Assembly: GCA_004154925.1 (NCBI GenBank)
Contig: QJNS01000010.1
Location: 62,001 to 126,000, forward strand
Direction: 5' to 3'
Source: Monosporascus cannonballus
Taxonomy: Eukaryota; Ascomycota; Sordariomycetes; Xylariales
Length of the DNA stretch: 64,000 nt
Positions 30,296 to 40,587 of this stretch are shown piece by piece. The notes beneath the pieces were generated by a model, which was not told the DNA's origin, made no database searches, and saw only the letters and a program-made list of their open reading frames with translations. The translations under genes were made by a program, and so were the position numbers. Within the stretch, counting starts at the first letter, position 1. The number at the start of each line of letters is the position of its first letter.

Positions 30296-31960
30296 TTACT
30301 CGAACGCGATCTCGATCACAGCCATGACGCTCTTGAACGGCTGCACAACCCGCTTAATCTTCAGAGCGGGAGAGGCCCGTCGTAGCAGTTCCTTCCACTC
30401 GACCTCAGAGCGTTCATGCGCGTTATGGGCCTGCTGCATAGTGAGATCACGCACACGCAGCATTGCTTCTTCGGTGCGCGAGCCTTCTCCCGGCGATGGC
30501 AGGACGGTATCCATCACGACTAGCCTAGCATCGCGCCCGGCACCCTCTAGCGCAGCAGCCATGTGCCGCAGGATGGTGATTGATTGCTCGTCACCCCAGT
30601 CGTGGAGGATCTGACGAAGTAGATACACGTCGCCCCTGCCCTCATCCTCGAAGCCCCGGGGCCGGGCTGGCTGTGGCTTGAAGAAATCATGTGCCTGGAA
30701 CGCCAACTTAATTCCATGGTTCTTCAGTCTCGAAGCGGACTCGTTCTGGGCCCTCTCGACGACCTCGGGCCGGTCCTGGACTACCGCCTTGATCCCAGGA
30801 TATGCTCTGGCCAAGGTGACGCTTGCATGGCCTGCGCTGCCTCCGACATCGACCAGTACGGCGCCCCTTCGTTCCAGGGCGGCCCAGCCGGCCTTCCACC
30901 CTTCAAGAAGGTGTCCCAGTGCCATGCCTTCGCTTTGGGTCATGACTCGCATGTACGCTGCATAGCGCGCTTGCAGGTCGGGGTCGGCGGCGACATGCTC
31001 AAACAGCGGCAGATCTGTCTGCCAGGCCACCGCATAGGCCGTCTTGCTAATCGACCGGTCGCCGCCCCAGCGCTCCGTAGCCTCGACCATCGCCGGGACC
31101 ATCTTCGCGCTCGTGCTCGTGACGAAACGGGCCCACTCGAGCAGACCGGGCTGCTTCACCATAGCCGCGGACAAGGGCGAGTGGGCCAGCCGGTCGGCGG
31201 CAGGTTCCGAGAGGAAGCCTACCAGCATGGCCATGCGCGCGATGCTGCGTAGCTGATGCTCCGGGACACCTGCTGCCTCGGCAACAACAGAGTAGGGTAG
31301 CGCGGGGAAGGCGGACGAGCCGTTGGCTGCTCCATCGCGGGCGCCATTTTTATCCTCTGCTTCCAAGGGGAGGAACTTGGGGATATCAAAGTGGCAGAGC
31401 CACCGGACACTCGCAAACTGGTTGTTGCGGACGGCTAGATCCGGTACGAACTCGGTCGCGTCCATGGCGAGGATGGAAGCTTCAGCGAGCGCGTCGCGCA
31501 GAGCGACCTGCTCCGCGCGCGCCGACGCCGGAGCATTGGCCGGCAGGAGGCGGGAGGGGTTAGCAGGACTGGGGCTTAATAAGCGTGGCGGGTGCGACAG
31601 CTCCGCGGCGGCGGCGGCAAGGGCATCGGCATGTGTTGTGATGCGTGCAGCGAGAGCCTGAAGCGGAGTATGAAGAGTCTCCTCGTTTGTCGCTCCGGAC
31701 GAGGTCAGCCTGGAATGGGTCCTGGACAGTGGTGCTTTGGGTGAAGGAGGATGAGAGGATCGCGACTGGGTCGTAGTCTTGAAAGCGTGTCTCGACAGAT
31801 GATTCCACGTCGGTTCTGGCGTGGTACAAATTCGCAATGGGCCTGACAAGATGCACCTGTAATGGTGAACTTGGGGCTTCATGCGCCTAATAGCAGATCG
31901 ACGCATTGTGGTCAAGGGCACAATAGCGAACGGGGGTATGTAATAATCTATATGAAGCAA
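30296..31960 (-). CDS. SAM-dependent O-methyltransferase, secondary-metabolism type, up to 554 aa
   Basis: The frame is open throughout. The C-terminal half is a classic class of fungal O-methyltransferase. The SAM-binding glycine loop is LVDVGGSAGHA (about residues 369-379). An acidic residue at VVQDRPEVV ends the second strand, and GDVYLLRQILHDWGDEQS carries the catalytic-base His (about 453) seen in plant and fungal natural-product methyltransferases. The N-terminal half has the helical dimerisation region (ALAARITTHADALAAAAAEL) and a winged-helix part (LPYSVVAEAAGVPEHQLRSI). It should transfer methyl from SAM to a hydroxyl of a small aromatic or polyketide product. The first 75-90 residues are low-complexity Ser/Thr/Pro/His text with no family resemblance, so the true start is uncertain. 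Met codons at 31960, 31906 and 31882 are in frame, and an unrecognised 5' intron is possible. It leads an all-minus-strand trio with the P450 and dehydrogenase upstream. Confidence 0.85.
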   Translation of the reverse strand: MLHIDYYIPPFAIVPLTTMRRSAIRRMKPQVHHYRCILSGPLRICTTPEPTWNHLSRHAFKTTTQSRSSHPPSPKAPLSRTHSRLTSSGATNEETLHTPLQALAARITTHADALAAAAAELSHPPRLLSPSPANPSRLLPANAPASARAEQVALRDALAEASILAMDATEFVPDLAVRNNQFASVRWLCHFDIPKFLPLEAEDKNGARDGAANGSSAFPALPYSVVAEAAGVPEHQLRSIARMAMLVGFLSEPAADRLAHSPLSAAMVKQPGLLEWARFVTSTSAKMVPAMVEATERWGGDRSISKTAYAVAWQTDLPLFEHVAADPDLQARYAAYMRVMTQSEGMALGHLLEGWKAGWAALERRGAVLVDVGGSAGHASVTLARAYPGIKAVVQDRPEVVERAQNESASRLKNHGIKLAFQAHDFFKPQPARPRGFEDEGRGDVYLLRQILHDWGDEQSITILRHMAAALEGAGRDARLVVMDTVLPSPGEGSRTEEAMLRVRDLTMQQAHNAHERSEVEWKELLRRASPALKIKRVVQPFKSVMAVIEIAFE

Positions 31961-32417
31961 GAAGCTAACTACCTGCAGAAGGTAGGTAATTACCTATTTA
32001 TATATATACCTGCGTGCATGTAGTATATGTATAGGTATAGTTAGACATGACTTACAACGGTCACGGTAGCCCTCAAGTGACTTCCGCCAATTGCACCGGA
32101 AGTGCCTAGCACGCTGGAGTCAGCAGTAACCATTTCCAGCAACAGGGTATACTGCAGCCAGGTGCGAAACTTACGCTCCACCATGCGTTTTTCCAGTGGG
32201 GTATCATTCCAAGATATATCGTAGTTTTCATGTGTAAAAGCATACGTACTTATGGGCAGTTTATACATCTTCTTAAGCAACTACATAGAGGACTATTGAT
32301 AGGGCAGGTAGTCGTTTAATTCAAGCTGTACCAATCGTGAGGTACGCATTCAACATGTGGGTAATTACCTAGGTACATATGTACTTCCTAAAGGGGGAAT
32401 TTAATCGTATTAGCTGC
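31961..32417. promoter_or_regulatory. Promoter region of the O-methyltransferase gene
   Basis: This gap of about 460 bases lies between the methyltransferase start and the P450 stop. It contains a TATATATATA run at about 32000-32009 and several repeats of the motif TAGGTA or TACCTA (31983-32035, 32368-32375). The sequence is consistent with a promoter plus the P450 3' end; no specific factor site was identified. Confidence 0.45.
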
Positions 32418-34191
32418 TCACTTTTCAACGCCTTGTGCGTTGACCGTTTGCCCACGCAACTTGTACCCAGTGGCTCGCGCAGTCTCCCATTGGGTCCTCA
32501 CAATTTCTCCTTGTTCCTGGCTGCGAAGTACGAACCTCGTACGGAAGGGTTTAGGCCCACGAAAGGCTGAGGCTTGGAACGCGTTGTCGGAAGTGTCAAT
32601 ACTTCCTTCGACCTCCTTGCCGTCTGCATCCCTAGTCGTGGGTGGCAGAAGCTCGAACGCCCACAGCATATTCGCTACAGTGATGTCCAAAGTATTCTCC
32701 GCCAAGGTGCTGGCCGGGCAGAGGCGCCGTCCGCCACCAAAAGTGAAGTGATCGCGCTTCAAGGGATCGCTCATAGTCGCGTACTCGGCTGAATATTTGG
32801 TGTGGCCAAGGTAGCGCTCCGGTCGGAATACGTGCGGCTCTGGATAGCGCTCGGGGTCCCAGTGCATCGCCGTGGTGTTGGCCAGGAGTACGGTGCCTTT
32901 GGGAATTCGATGGTGCTTGTAAGTCACCTCGGCATCGGAGAAGTGCTTGACAGCCCACGTCGGAACTGGGCATAGCCGCAATATCTCCTTGACGCACGCC
33001 CGCACATACGGCAAGCTTTGCAGATCCGCGAAATTCGGGGCACGCGACTTGCCCACCACGCGATCCAGCTCTGCATGAGCCTTCTTTTGGGCATCTGGTG
33101 TCGCCGCCAAGTAGAGAATCAGGTTTTGAATCACGACCGCTGTGATCTCAGCTCCGGCCTCCACCAGCCCTGCCATTGTTAGTCTTAGGCATCTAAGTCA
33201 TGGCGTAACTTGCACTCTACGTACCCCCTGTGATCCAAGCAGCATCTTCATCTGTCAGCCCCTGACTCTTGTAGTCGCTCTCCGCCAGATCTCTTCCGAA
33301 GCTAGGCGCGGCGATGCCGGCGTCAATTTCAGTCTTGAGCTGGTTCCAAGACCGCATCTTTCCGCGCAGTATGATATCTGCATACTTCTTCGCCTGCCGG
33401 CGCGACGGCTGTAGGAACTTGGGCAGCATGGCGAGCAGCGGAATGTCGTCCTCAATAAAGACCCCCGGCCGGGTGATGCGCCCGAGTAGTGCCGACGCTT
33501 CACCCGCGTTCGATAAATCCGGGTGGTCATTTGACTCAATACGACGGCCATATGTGGAAGTGGTGACGATGGAAAAGGACATGCGGCGGACATGGCCGAA
33601 GAAGGCGCCCTGGTCTTCGTTGTCAAATGCAAGTTGGTAGAGGAACTGCTTGACTTCGAATTCCTGGCTGGGCACAAACTGGAGAGTAGGCTTCGGCGCC
33701 AGCAACCGGTGCATCACAGTGCGGTGTGCACGCCAATGAGGTCCATATGACATGGTAAACATACGCAAACCCCCGGTGACTACATCATGGCCGATAGGGG
33801 CCGGGATCTTAGACGAAGTCGAGATGGACTACTCCGCTGTCAGTCTTCGGCGATTTTTTTTTTGCTCGGCCGAGGCGCGGAACTAACTCACTTGCTTGTC
33901 GAAGATTTCCTTGAACGCCTCCGGGCTGTTGACCACCACCCAGTCGTACCACCCGATCCTGAGCCTGAACAGCTCGCCGTACTCGCGTGCCCATTTCCCT
34001 AGGACGTCCCGCGCGTTTGGTGGCAGGCCCGACCTACCCCAGACCAGTACGTCGCCGTCTGGGCTGGGGATTGTTGACAGTTTTCGGCTCTGAAGCCATC
34101 GGCTAATCAATACATACGCGAAAAACAGACTAAAGGAGGCGGCAAGGATGAAGCTTGGGCTGGAAAAAGTGGGCTGTACTGTTACGGGCAT
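32418..34191 (-). CDS. Cytochrome P450 monooxygenase, 551 aa, three exons
   Basis: Exons are 34191-33892, 33828-33225 and 33169-32418, with introns of 63 and 55 bases (GTGAGT and GTACGT donors; CTAAC near the end of intron 2). The spliced length is 1656 bases. A membrane anchor occupies about residues 13-30 (FILAASFSLFFAYVLISRWL), followed by a Pro hinge (TIPSPDG). The I-helix signature is EAGAEIT (305-311), with Ile replacing the usual Thr of AGxET. The ExxR pair is E363/R366 (KEILR). FRPERYLG is the PERF-like motif. The haem loop is FGGGRRLCPAS with Cys452 as ligand, and Ala replaces the usual Gly two residues after Cys. The motifs support a functional ER-bound monooxygenase working with a P450 reductase. 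It probably oxidises the same product that the neighbouring methyltransferase and dehydrogenase modify (inference from clustering). The substrate is unknown. Confidence 0.92.
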
Positions 34192-35612
34192 GGTGACGTT
34201 TGCGTGTCAGCAATACCTTAGGTACTACTAATTAGGGATGCTCAATCGAATGTGCTCGAACACAAATCGGACCACCTCTATAGCTTACATTGACCCGTGT
34301 TTAAAAAGCAGACGACCCTCAATCAAGCCTTGAAGAGTATTATAGACGTTGGAAGATATGGTTCCATGGCATAGGCACGCTCTGTATGTTAATTGATTGG
34401 GTCAGCACCGGAAAGGGCGTGACAGACGCTCTTTACCTTTTGCTATTTAGTAAGAAGTGTCGCTTGCAGGGTGTCATGTGATTGGGTTCGACGAAAATGC
34501 GTCAAAACCGCACTATGGTCCTATAGAGGGCTCTAGTGCCTAGACCGTACTTTCTAAAGTAACACACTTCCTGAATTAGCATTTCGCTATTTTGCAATAT
34601 TTAAATTCAATAACACGCTACGGCCAGAGGTAAAACAACTATAGCAAAGTTTATAATAATATATTAAAAGTTGAATAAAAATTATTAATTATTATTAAAT
34701 AATATATATAATATAAAGAAAAATAATTACATTTAATATTAAAATAATAAAATACTTTTATAAGATAACAACTGCATTTATAATAAACTATTTAAGTTAA
34801 AGTTTATATAATAAATACTATATTTTACATAAATCGTAATACGTAAAGTTATTTAATTTTAATATTCAACTAATACACGTTTATTAAACTAGAAAAATAT
34901 AAATGTTATAATATAAAACTCTTATAATAGTAATTAAAAATTATAACGTATTTGCACCTTTTTTAAAATACGCTGCTTTTATCATGCTTTAACTTAACAT
35001 TATATATCTATATATTTACTTACGAAGTTATATTGGACAATAGTGTTATAAATTCAGAGACTAGGTTAATTCAGGAAGTTGTTCCATCCCGTCAAGGGCG
35101 GCCCCAAAAAATGCTGCATTACTAAAGAGTTATCTGAATGTTGGCGACATGGAGGACAGCTAAGACGGCCGAGAATTCCCTTTTAAGACAGAGCCTCGGT
35201 GGGATTAGCACTACCTGAGTTCCCCACACGTCACTCCTCCAAGTTCGTACTCACTAGCTACATGCAGCTATTGACGATATCCGCTCGGGAGTCCACAGAT
35301 TTGAGTGATAACTGCATTACTATGTAAGGGCGTATTCCTTAAGAGGAAATTCAGGTTTACCAACCAACATTTTATTGGAGGATTTCCTGTCGACCGGCCC
35401 TAGTTTACTGCAGTTAATTGGGCTTCACATAGATACGTGTCACCTAAACCAGCCAATCAGCCGTCGACTACCTCGACCAACCGCATACAATGAAACCTTT
35501 AGAAAATTTCCAGGTTGGCAGTGACCCGCAGTGTGGGATCTGACTGAGCCGCATGCACTTCGACTAGTCTGTTTGCTCTGTGCGAAAGTAGGTGTTGAAA
35601 GAACCTTCCACG
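34192..35612. other. Intergenic with an AT-rich patch
   Basis: The P450 promoter should lie just right of 34191. From about 34580 to 35075 the composition switches abruptly to the TA-rich, gene-free texture of the large tract further right, then returns to normal before the dehydrogenase gene. No frame or clear repeat border is recognisable inside the patch. Confidence 0.55.
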
Positions 35613-36786
35613 TTAGTACGTCGCCGGCACAGTCGCGATCTTGCCGCCATCCACAAGCATCACGCTACCGTTGACGTACGCCCCAGCCTTACTTGCCAAG
35701 TAAAGCAAGACGCCTGCAATATCCTCTTTCGACCCCGCTCGTTCAGCTGGCAGGAACGACCGAGCAAAGGCGCCCTCCTCGGTGAGGTCCTTCTCCCGGG
35801 AAACTTTGAAAGGGACTAAAGCCGATTCCGACATATCTGAAGGGAATACTGCGTGCAGCCTGTCAGGTCGCGATGCTTAGCCATCTCGTAATAAGAAACT
35901 CACAGCCAGGTGCAATACTGTTGAAGCGAATGCCCCATGACACGCCGCGGGTGGCGAAGCTCTTCATCATGCTGATCACTGCGGCCTTGCTGCTGAGGTA
36001 TGCGAAGCCGTATCTTGGATCCCGCTGAAAAGCAACCATGCTCGAAGTGGCCACCACCTGGGCATGCGGGGTTCCAGGCAGCCGGCGCTTGTTGCCCATA
36101 TCGAGAAGCTCGAGGAACGCAAGGATAGTGTAGTAAGTTGCAGTGCAGTTGAGGTTGTATACGGCGTCAAACTCGGCCATCGGAGTGGTCCAGGCACTCC
36201 GCACAAAGTCTGTTGGGGTTGCGCGTGGGCTTAGGCCTTTCAGACCCGGCCCTGCTATCCCTGCATTGGCTACCAGTAAGTTGATGTAGCCCGTTTCCTG
36301 GCGAACATGCTCCGCCACCGCCTGCAGGCTATCCTGTGAGGTAATATCACCGGTTAACGGAACGATGATGCTAAGACAGTCAGCAGAGGCCAAGAGAACT
36401 GGTGAGCATGCAAACCCCACTCCAGATTATGTAGTCTTGCGGCAAAGCACAGAAGTGGAGATTGAACGGCCATACTTCGGATAGGGGGCTGCCGCCTCTT
36501 GGAGTTTGTCCTCACGACGTCCCACAATATAGACTCTCGACGCACCATTCTCTGCCAAGGCTGTGGCCATCATCAGGCCGAGACCTATGAACAGATAGGG
36601 CGCGTAGTTAGCCAACTTCTAAAAACAGACTCCTGCAAACGGTGCAATCAAACATGCCAACCCTGAAGACAAAGAAACTGCAGCGGAGAGCGTTGGTGAA
36701 ACTGACGAACCTGATCCACCACCCGTGATTACTGCAACGAGGCCATCAACGCTGAATAGCGTATCGCATTTCACAGAACTGGCCAT
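35613..36786 (-). CDS. Short-chain dehydrogenase/reductase, 295 aa, four exons
   Basis: Exons are 36786-36711, 36584-36476, 36370-35904 and 35848-35613. Donors are GTTCGT, GTATGG and GTGAGT; acceptors are CATAG, CTTAG and CGCAG. The spliced length is 888 bases. The classical SDR motifs are in order. TGGGSGLG (21-28) is the TGxxxGxG cofactor loop. GRREDKL follows strand 2, where the Arg pair suggests NADP preference. Then come NAG (97-99), the catalytic Ser in VVATSSMVAF (171/172), and Tyr186-x3-Lys190 (AYLSSK). Next is the PG turn APGLFPSDM, and the end is SVMLVDGGK. It should interconvert a ketone and an alcohol. Intron placement was chosen so that the reading NIIVPLTGDIT and the APGLFPSDM turn are restored; both are family-typical. 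It is the outermost intact gene before the transposon-rich tract. Confidence 0.92.
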
Positions 36787-37358
36787 GGTGTGCTAGTTGC
36801 GGTTTATGAGATTCTCGGAGGGAGATTGGTAAGGACGGTATGACACGGTTATGGAGTAAAGGTAAAAAAAAGGCACCGAGCAGCGCTTTACCACATACGG
36901 TCCTCACCTGCTGGGTTGTGAGATATTAATATAGTTCATCGATATACTTATATCTTCATAATAACTATAACTGTCCACAATGCAGGTTGCTGCCGTAAGT
37001 TGACCCCCGCACCCCCACCTTATTTGTATGTAGTAGCTTCGGGGCTTCGGCTACAGCATTATCCGTACGACTGCATTTTAATATAAACGTTGACCGAGTG
37101 ATGGGTCCGCGTATCATCTCGATTAAGTGCTGTAACGGTAGGATGTCACAATGATATATATGATGGTGTCAGCAGCCACGGTGATCAAATGCAGGACACT
37201 GGCGCAACTCATGATCTATTCCGCGAGAAGACCGAAAGTGTCCGTGGGCGACCCCCTTTACATACATGATTGTGTGCACAAAGGATTGTTCCTGGATAAA
37301 GGCTTTCTTAGGCTGCAGCGCAGCCTAAAGCGCATCAGCCGGGGCTACATAGCCTGAC
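36787..37358. other. Intergenic: dehydrogenase promoter side and small hairpin
   Basis: The promoter of the minus-strand dehydrogenase should lie near 36787-37000; a TATTAATATAG run is at 36924-36934. At 37308-37328 there is a perfect palindromic hairpin, TTAGGCTGC, AGC, GCAGCCTAA. No supported gene is present. Confidence 0.5.
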
Positions 37359-37833
37359 TAGAATCAGGCCCTATTTTGGCAGTGTGGCTGCGCTTGCGGC
37401 GCAGTTGTGGTGGGTGCTTTCCAAAAATTTGTAGCTTTAGGTATACCGCTAAGGCGGACCCATAGAAGACCAACAAAAATACCCAAACCGCCAAAATAGT
37501 TACCTCAGCTAGCTCAGGCCTCTGCTGGCTCGTTCTCTATTTTTGATGTATTTTTATGTGCTACGCCAAGGCACTAAAATTGGCCAATCAAATAGCATAT
37601 TCCAGTAACGCGCCAGCGAGGCCTGAGTTGGAGTTGCGCAAACACGCCTTTGTTTGGTACTTTTCATCAAAAAGTTCTTAATTTCTCTTGTTTTTGCAAT
37701 CAATTTAAATCAGATAAGTTTGATATCTTATATACGCGTTAGATATAAACTACTATACGTACAGGACTTTTTTTTTCGGATTAAAATTACAGCCAGTATG
37801 GCTAGGACTAGGTTCTGAGAAATGGGCGACCGC

Positions 37834-37982
37834 AACGCCCTCATGGCTGCGACAGCACAACTACCGGTCGCATAAGTATGCACCGGGCTTCCCTAGTATA
37901 TTTGGTATGGGAAACGCCCATCCAGCAAATTTTTTCGGCCGTGCGGGCTGTTATTACGTGGTAGCCATGAGAAGGTTAGGGG
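37834..37982. repeat. Foldback unit 1 inside the TIR element
   Basis: The unit begins AACGCCCTCATGGCTGCGAC and ends with an imperfect inverse (GTGGTAGCCATGAG). It contains GGTATGGGAAACGCCCATCC and GTGCGGGCTG. It is a diverged direct copy of the unit at 37996-38142. Its own arms have more mismatches than those of unit 2. Confidence 0.7.
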
Positions 37983-37995
37983 TATCCAAGTCCGG

Positions 37996-38142
37996 AACGC
38001 CCTTATAGCTACGACGCAGCAACTATTGCATATAACATTTTACCATTGACCTTCCAAGGGTAAGTCGGTATGGGAGAAGCCCATCCAGTTATGTTCTTGC
38101 TCGTACGGGCTGTGGCTATTACGTCGCAGCTATAAGGGCGTT
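37996..38142. repeat. Foldback unit 2 inside the TIR element (MITE-like)
   Basis: The left arm AACGCCCTTATAGCTACGAC (37996-38015) pairs with the right arm GTCGCAGCTATAAGGGCGTT (38123-38142) at 19 of 20 positions. The core contains GGTATGGGAGAAGCCCATCC and GTACGGGCTG, as in unit 1. The arrangement resembles a small miniature inverted-repeat element that inserted twice, or was duplicated in tandem, within a larger element. Confidence 0.75.
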
Positions 38143-39014
38143 ACGGTTAGAAAGTATGTATTAATCTAAAACTTTCTTTTCTTTCTTTAGTTTTTCTACT
38201 AAATTAACCTCAATTTGAAAGTTATATATACGCTTTAAAAGCTTATTTGAAGCTTTATATAATGCAAGATATATTTGGTTTTGAGTTAAATTTTCTAAGC
38301 TGAGCCGAATATATAGAAAATTAAAACTATATATAGAAATATTTATTATATTTATTTGCTTGGCAAGTTTCCAAATTGAATTTTGAAAATTTAATATAAA
38401 AGTGCACTAAACGGAGCTAAAAATCACAGCTTGATATTAGACCCTATTTTAGAATTTTTTATATTTTTGTGAGTTTTTTCAATTAAATTAACGGAGAACT
38501 TAAAACTACTTTAAAAATTTAACATCTTAGCCGTAACTGCGCCGCAGGCGCAGCCACAACCGCTAAAATAGAGCCTGATTCTAGAAAAACAACAAAATAA
38601 GGTCTTATAGCAAGTTGTAATTATTTGGGTTTATTTTGTATGCTTTTATATAATTTTTTTTACTTAAAATTCGTATTATATACTTTATAAGCTTTTAAAG
38701 AAACAAGTTCTCCAGCCGACCTTTGGTATTTCATAATAATAAACTTAATTTAACTAATGATAATTGTTAGCACCTAGCGCGTTGAAATACACCTAGTTAG
38801 TTAGCTCGTATAACGATTACTAAAACGCGTCTAAGGTAGGCTTATGCGTCTTACTAATTTAGCTAGCTTTTTATGAAATCACTTCGACCTGTTTTAATGC
38901 AATTTAGTAATATATATACTAATTGCAGATTATTAAAGGTTTTTTTAACTTTGATATAATAATATTTTATAAATTTTTAAAAAGCAATATCGTAATTTAA
39001 GTTATTGAAGTAGA

Positions 39015-39235
39015 GAAGGGTATTACGTCTATCATCAGCCTCGGCTGATCAAAAAGTCCGGGTCTCGCATGTATATTAAGGAGTTCTTTTTCGCTATAAG
39101 TTCAACTTTAGAAAAAACGACCACCACCACTATCCACTATACTTTCAACACTTTAGTTATAAAAGTTCAACACCGTTAATACAGTCGGATCGAGTTCTTT
39201 ATCTCGGTAACTCCTTTTTGTTTTATAACTTAGCT
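39015..39235. repeat. LTR-like island with a hairpin
   Basis: A less AT-rich island begins TATTACGTC and soon shows a perfect hairpin, ATCAGCC, TC, GGCTGAT (39034-39049). It continues with CGACCACCACCACTATCCAC and TTCAACACCGTTAATA. Its start resembles the TGTTACG start of the solo LTR at 41636 after a RIP-type TG-to-TA change, and the early hairpin is in the same relative place. No target duplication was found, so this is a suggestion only. Confidence 0.35.
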
Positions 39236-39894
39236 TGTTTATTTATACTGATTAGAACCAATTCTCTCTTGCTTTAATTCATTATATATATATATATATA
39301 TATTCGAAATTAATTAACTGATTAAACCGTTATAATAATTAAAAGAAATTACGAAAATAAGTTTACCTAATTAATTGGTTTTAATAATAAAGTTAATAAA
39401 TAATAAATAACTTTTATATAATTTTCGTAGTTTTTAAAGTAGAATTTATATTATACCACTTTTTAACAAGCTTAGAAAATAACTTAAAATATTTTTTAAT
39501 AATAAAATATCTATAAGCGTTAATTAAAAATTACCAAAAAGATCTTAAGCGAAAATAATACAAATCAATAAAATAAAACTAGAAAGTTATATAAGATATA
39601 TTTAAATTTCAGCTATACTTTTAAAGGAGAGCTAAATATATAGAAAATTATTACAGGATATAATTTATACGATAAATACTATATCTAGAATCTTCGAACA
39701 CAATAGCTGATATATAGTTTTTACGGTTAGTTTTATTATTATAAAAAGTTTTATTAAAATTTAATTTTATCGAAATTAAAATTCTTTTATATAGTACTAT
39801 ATTTCGTAATTTCTTTTTAAATATGTTACAGTTACGTACGAAATATTTTTAAACGTTTATATAAGTATAATAAACCTGCTATATATTTCTTTAC

Positions 39895-40130
39895 AGATAT
39901 AAGCAGTATCTAAAATATGGTTCTGATTTGTAGATAATAATAGATTCAGGAGCGATTTAGTGGTCAATTTGTTAAAGAGATTTGCGAACTCTTTTTAATT
40001 AAATAACAATGATTTTAGTTAAGGATTTAAGTTGATAATTAAAAAGCGAAATTAAGTAAGTAGTTATATATAGAAAATTAGGTTTTTATATATTTCATAT
40101 CTATTAAATATGTCGTAGATTCGTATAATT
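39895..40130 (+). repeat. Dispersed repeat, copy A (heavily mutated)
   Basis: The copy shares a collinear run of words with the copy at 49360-49600. Examples are AGATATAA-CAGTAT, then GGTT-TGATTTGTAGATAAT, then GTTAAA-AGATTT, then a GATA-TAAA-AGCGAAA stretch, then ATAGAAAA. Differences are mostly C/T and G/A. It is probably one family of retroelement or DNA transposon destroyed by RIP. Confidence 0.55.
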
Positions 40131-40550
40131 TATTACAATTTAATTTAAATCGTTAAGATTAGTTAGATTGATTTGAAGATTTTGTTTAATAAGATTCGAT
40201 TTTTAGAATCCGAAGTTTATTTGTAATTTATTTATATTACACTTAAAAGAGAGTATTTAATATAAGAAATTTCTGAGTCGTAATATTATTTTTTAATGAA
40301 TTTTTGTCCTAAATATAAACTATAACTAGTTTTTCAACTAGAATTATTTTTATATTTTGTTTTAAATTTAATTTATTTTAATATATTAGATTAATCTTAT
40401 AAGTAGAAAGAGAGGTTTCGTCCGAATTAATGAAAATTTCAAAACAATCCAATTGATTTAATTAAAAAGTTTGATATTAATGTTTTTTTTCTTATACGAA
40501 TTATATTCGATTTAACGATTCTGATCAAATTTACGTAATTCACATTTCAA

Positions 40551-40587
40551 ATTATTATTGTTATTGTTATTGTTATTATTATTATTT
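40551..40587. repeat. ATT/GTT trinucleotide run
   Basis: Alternating ATT and GTT triplets form a short simple-sequence tract inside the AT-rich region. I see no function in it. Confidence 0.7.

Larger units (their letters stand above)
37359..38583. mobile_element. 1.2 kb terminal-inverted-repeat element, probable TA-target DNA transposon derivative
   Basis: Long imperfect inverted repeats of about 50 bases face each other. The left end (37361 onward) begins GAATCAGGCCCTATTTTGGC and includes TGTGGCTGCGC and GCGGCGCAGTT. The right end, read inward from 38581, begins GAATCAGGCTCTATTTTAGC and includes the same GC motifs with a few changes. A TA dinucleotide flanks each end (37359-37360 and 38582-38583), which fits a Tc1/mariner-type TA duplication, although the palindromic CTAG makes the exact border uncertain. 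No transposase frame is present. The inner part holds two foldback units and AT-rich filler. The differences between the two ends are mostly transitions, as RIP would produce. Confidence 0.7.

Noticed and set aside
31560..31856. Alternative minus-strand frame at the 5' end of the methyltransferase gene
   Set aside because: No family resemblance and no good splice path into the methyltransferase frame; noted only as a caution on the start.
39015..39235. Second solo LTR
   Set aside because: Start and hairpin resemble the LTR at 41,636, but no matching ends or target duplication were found, so it is listed only as an LTR-like island.
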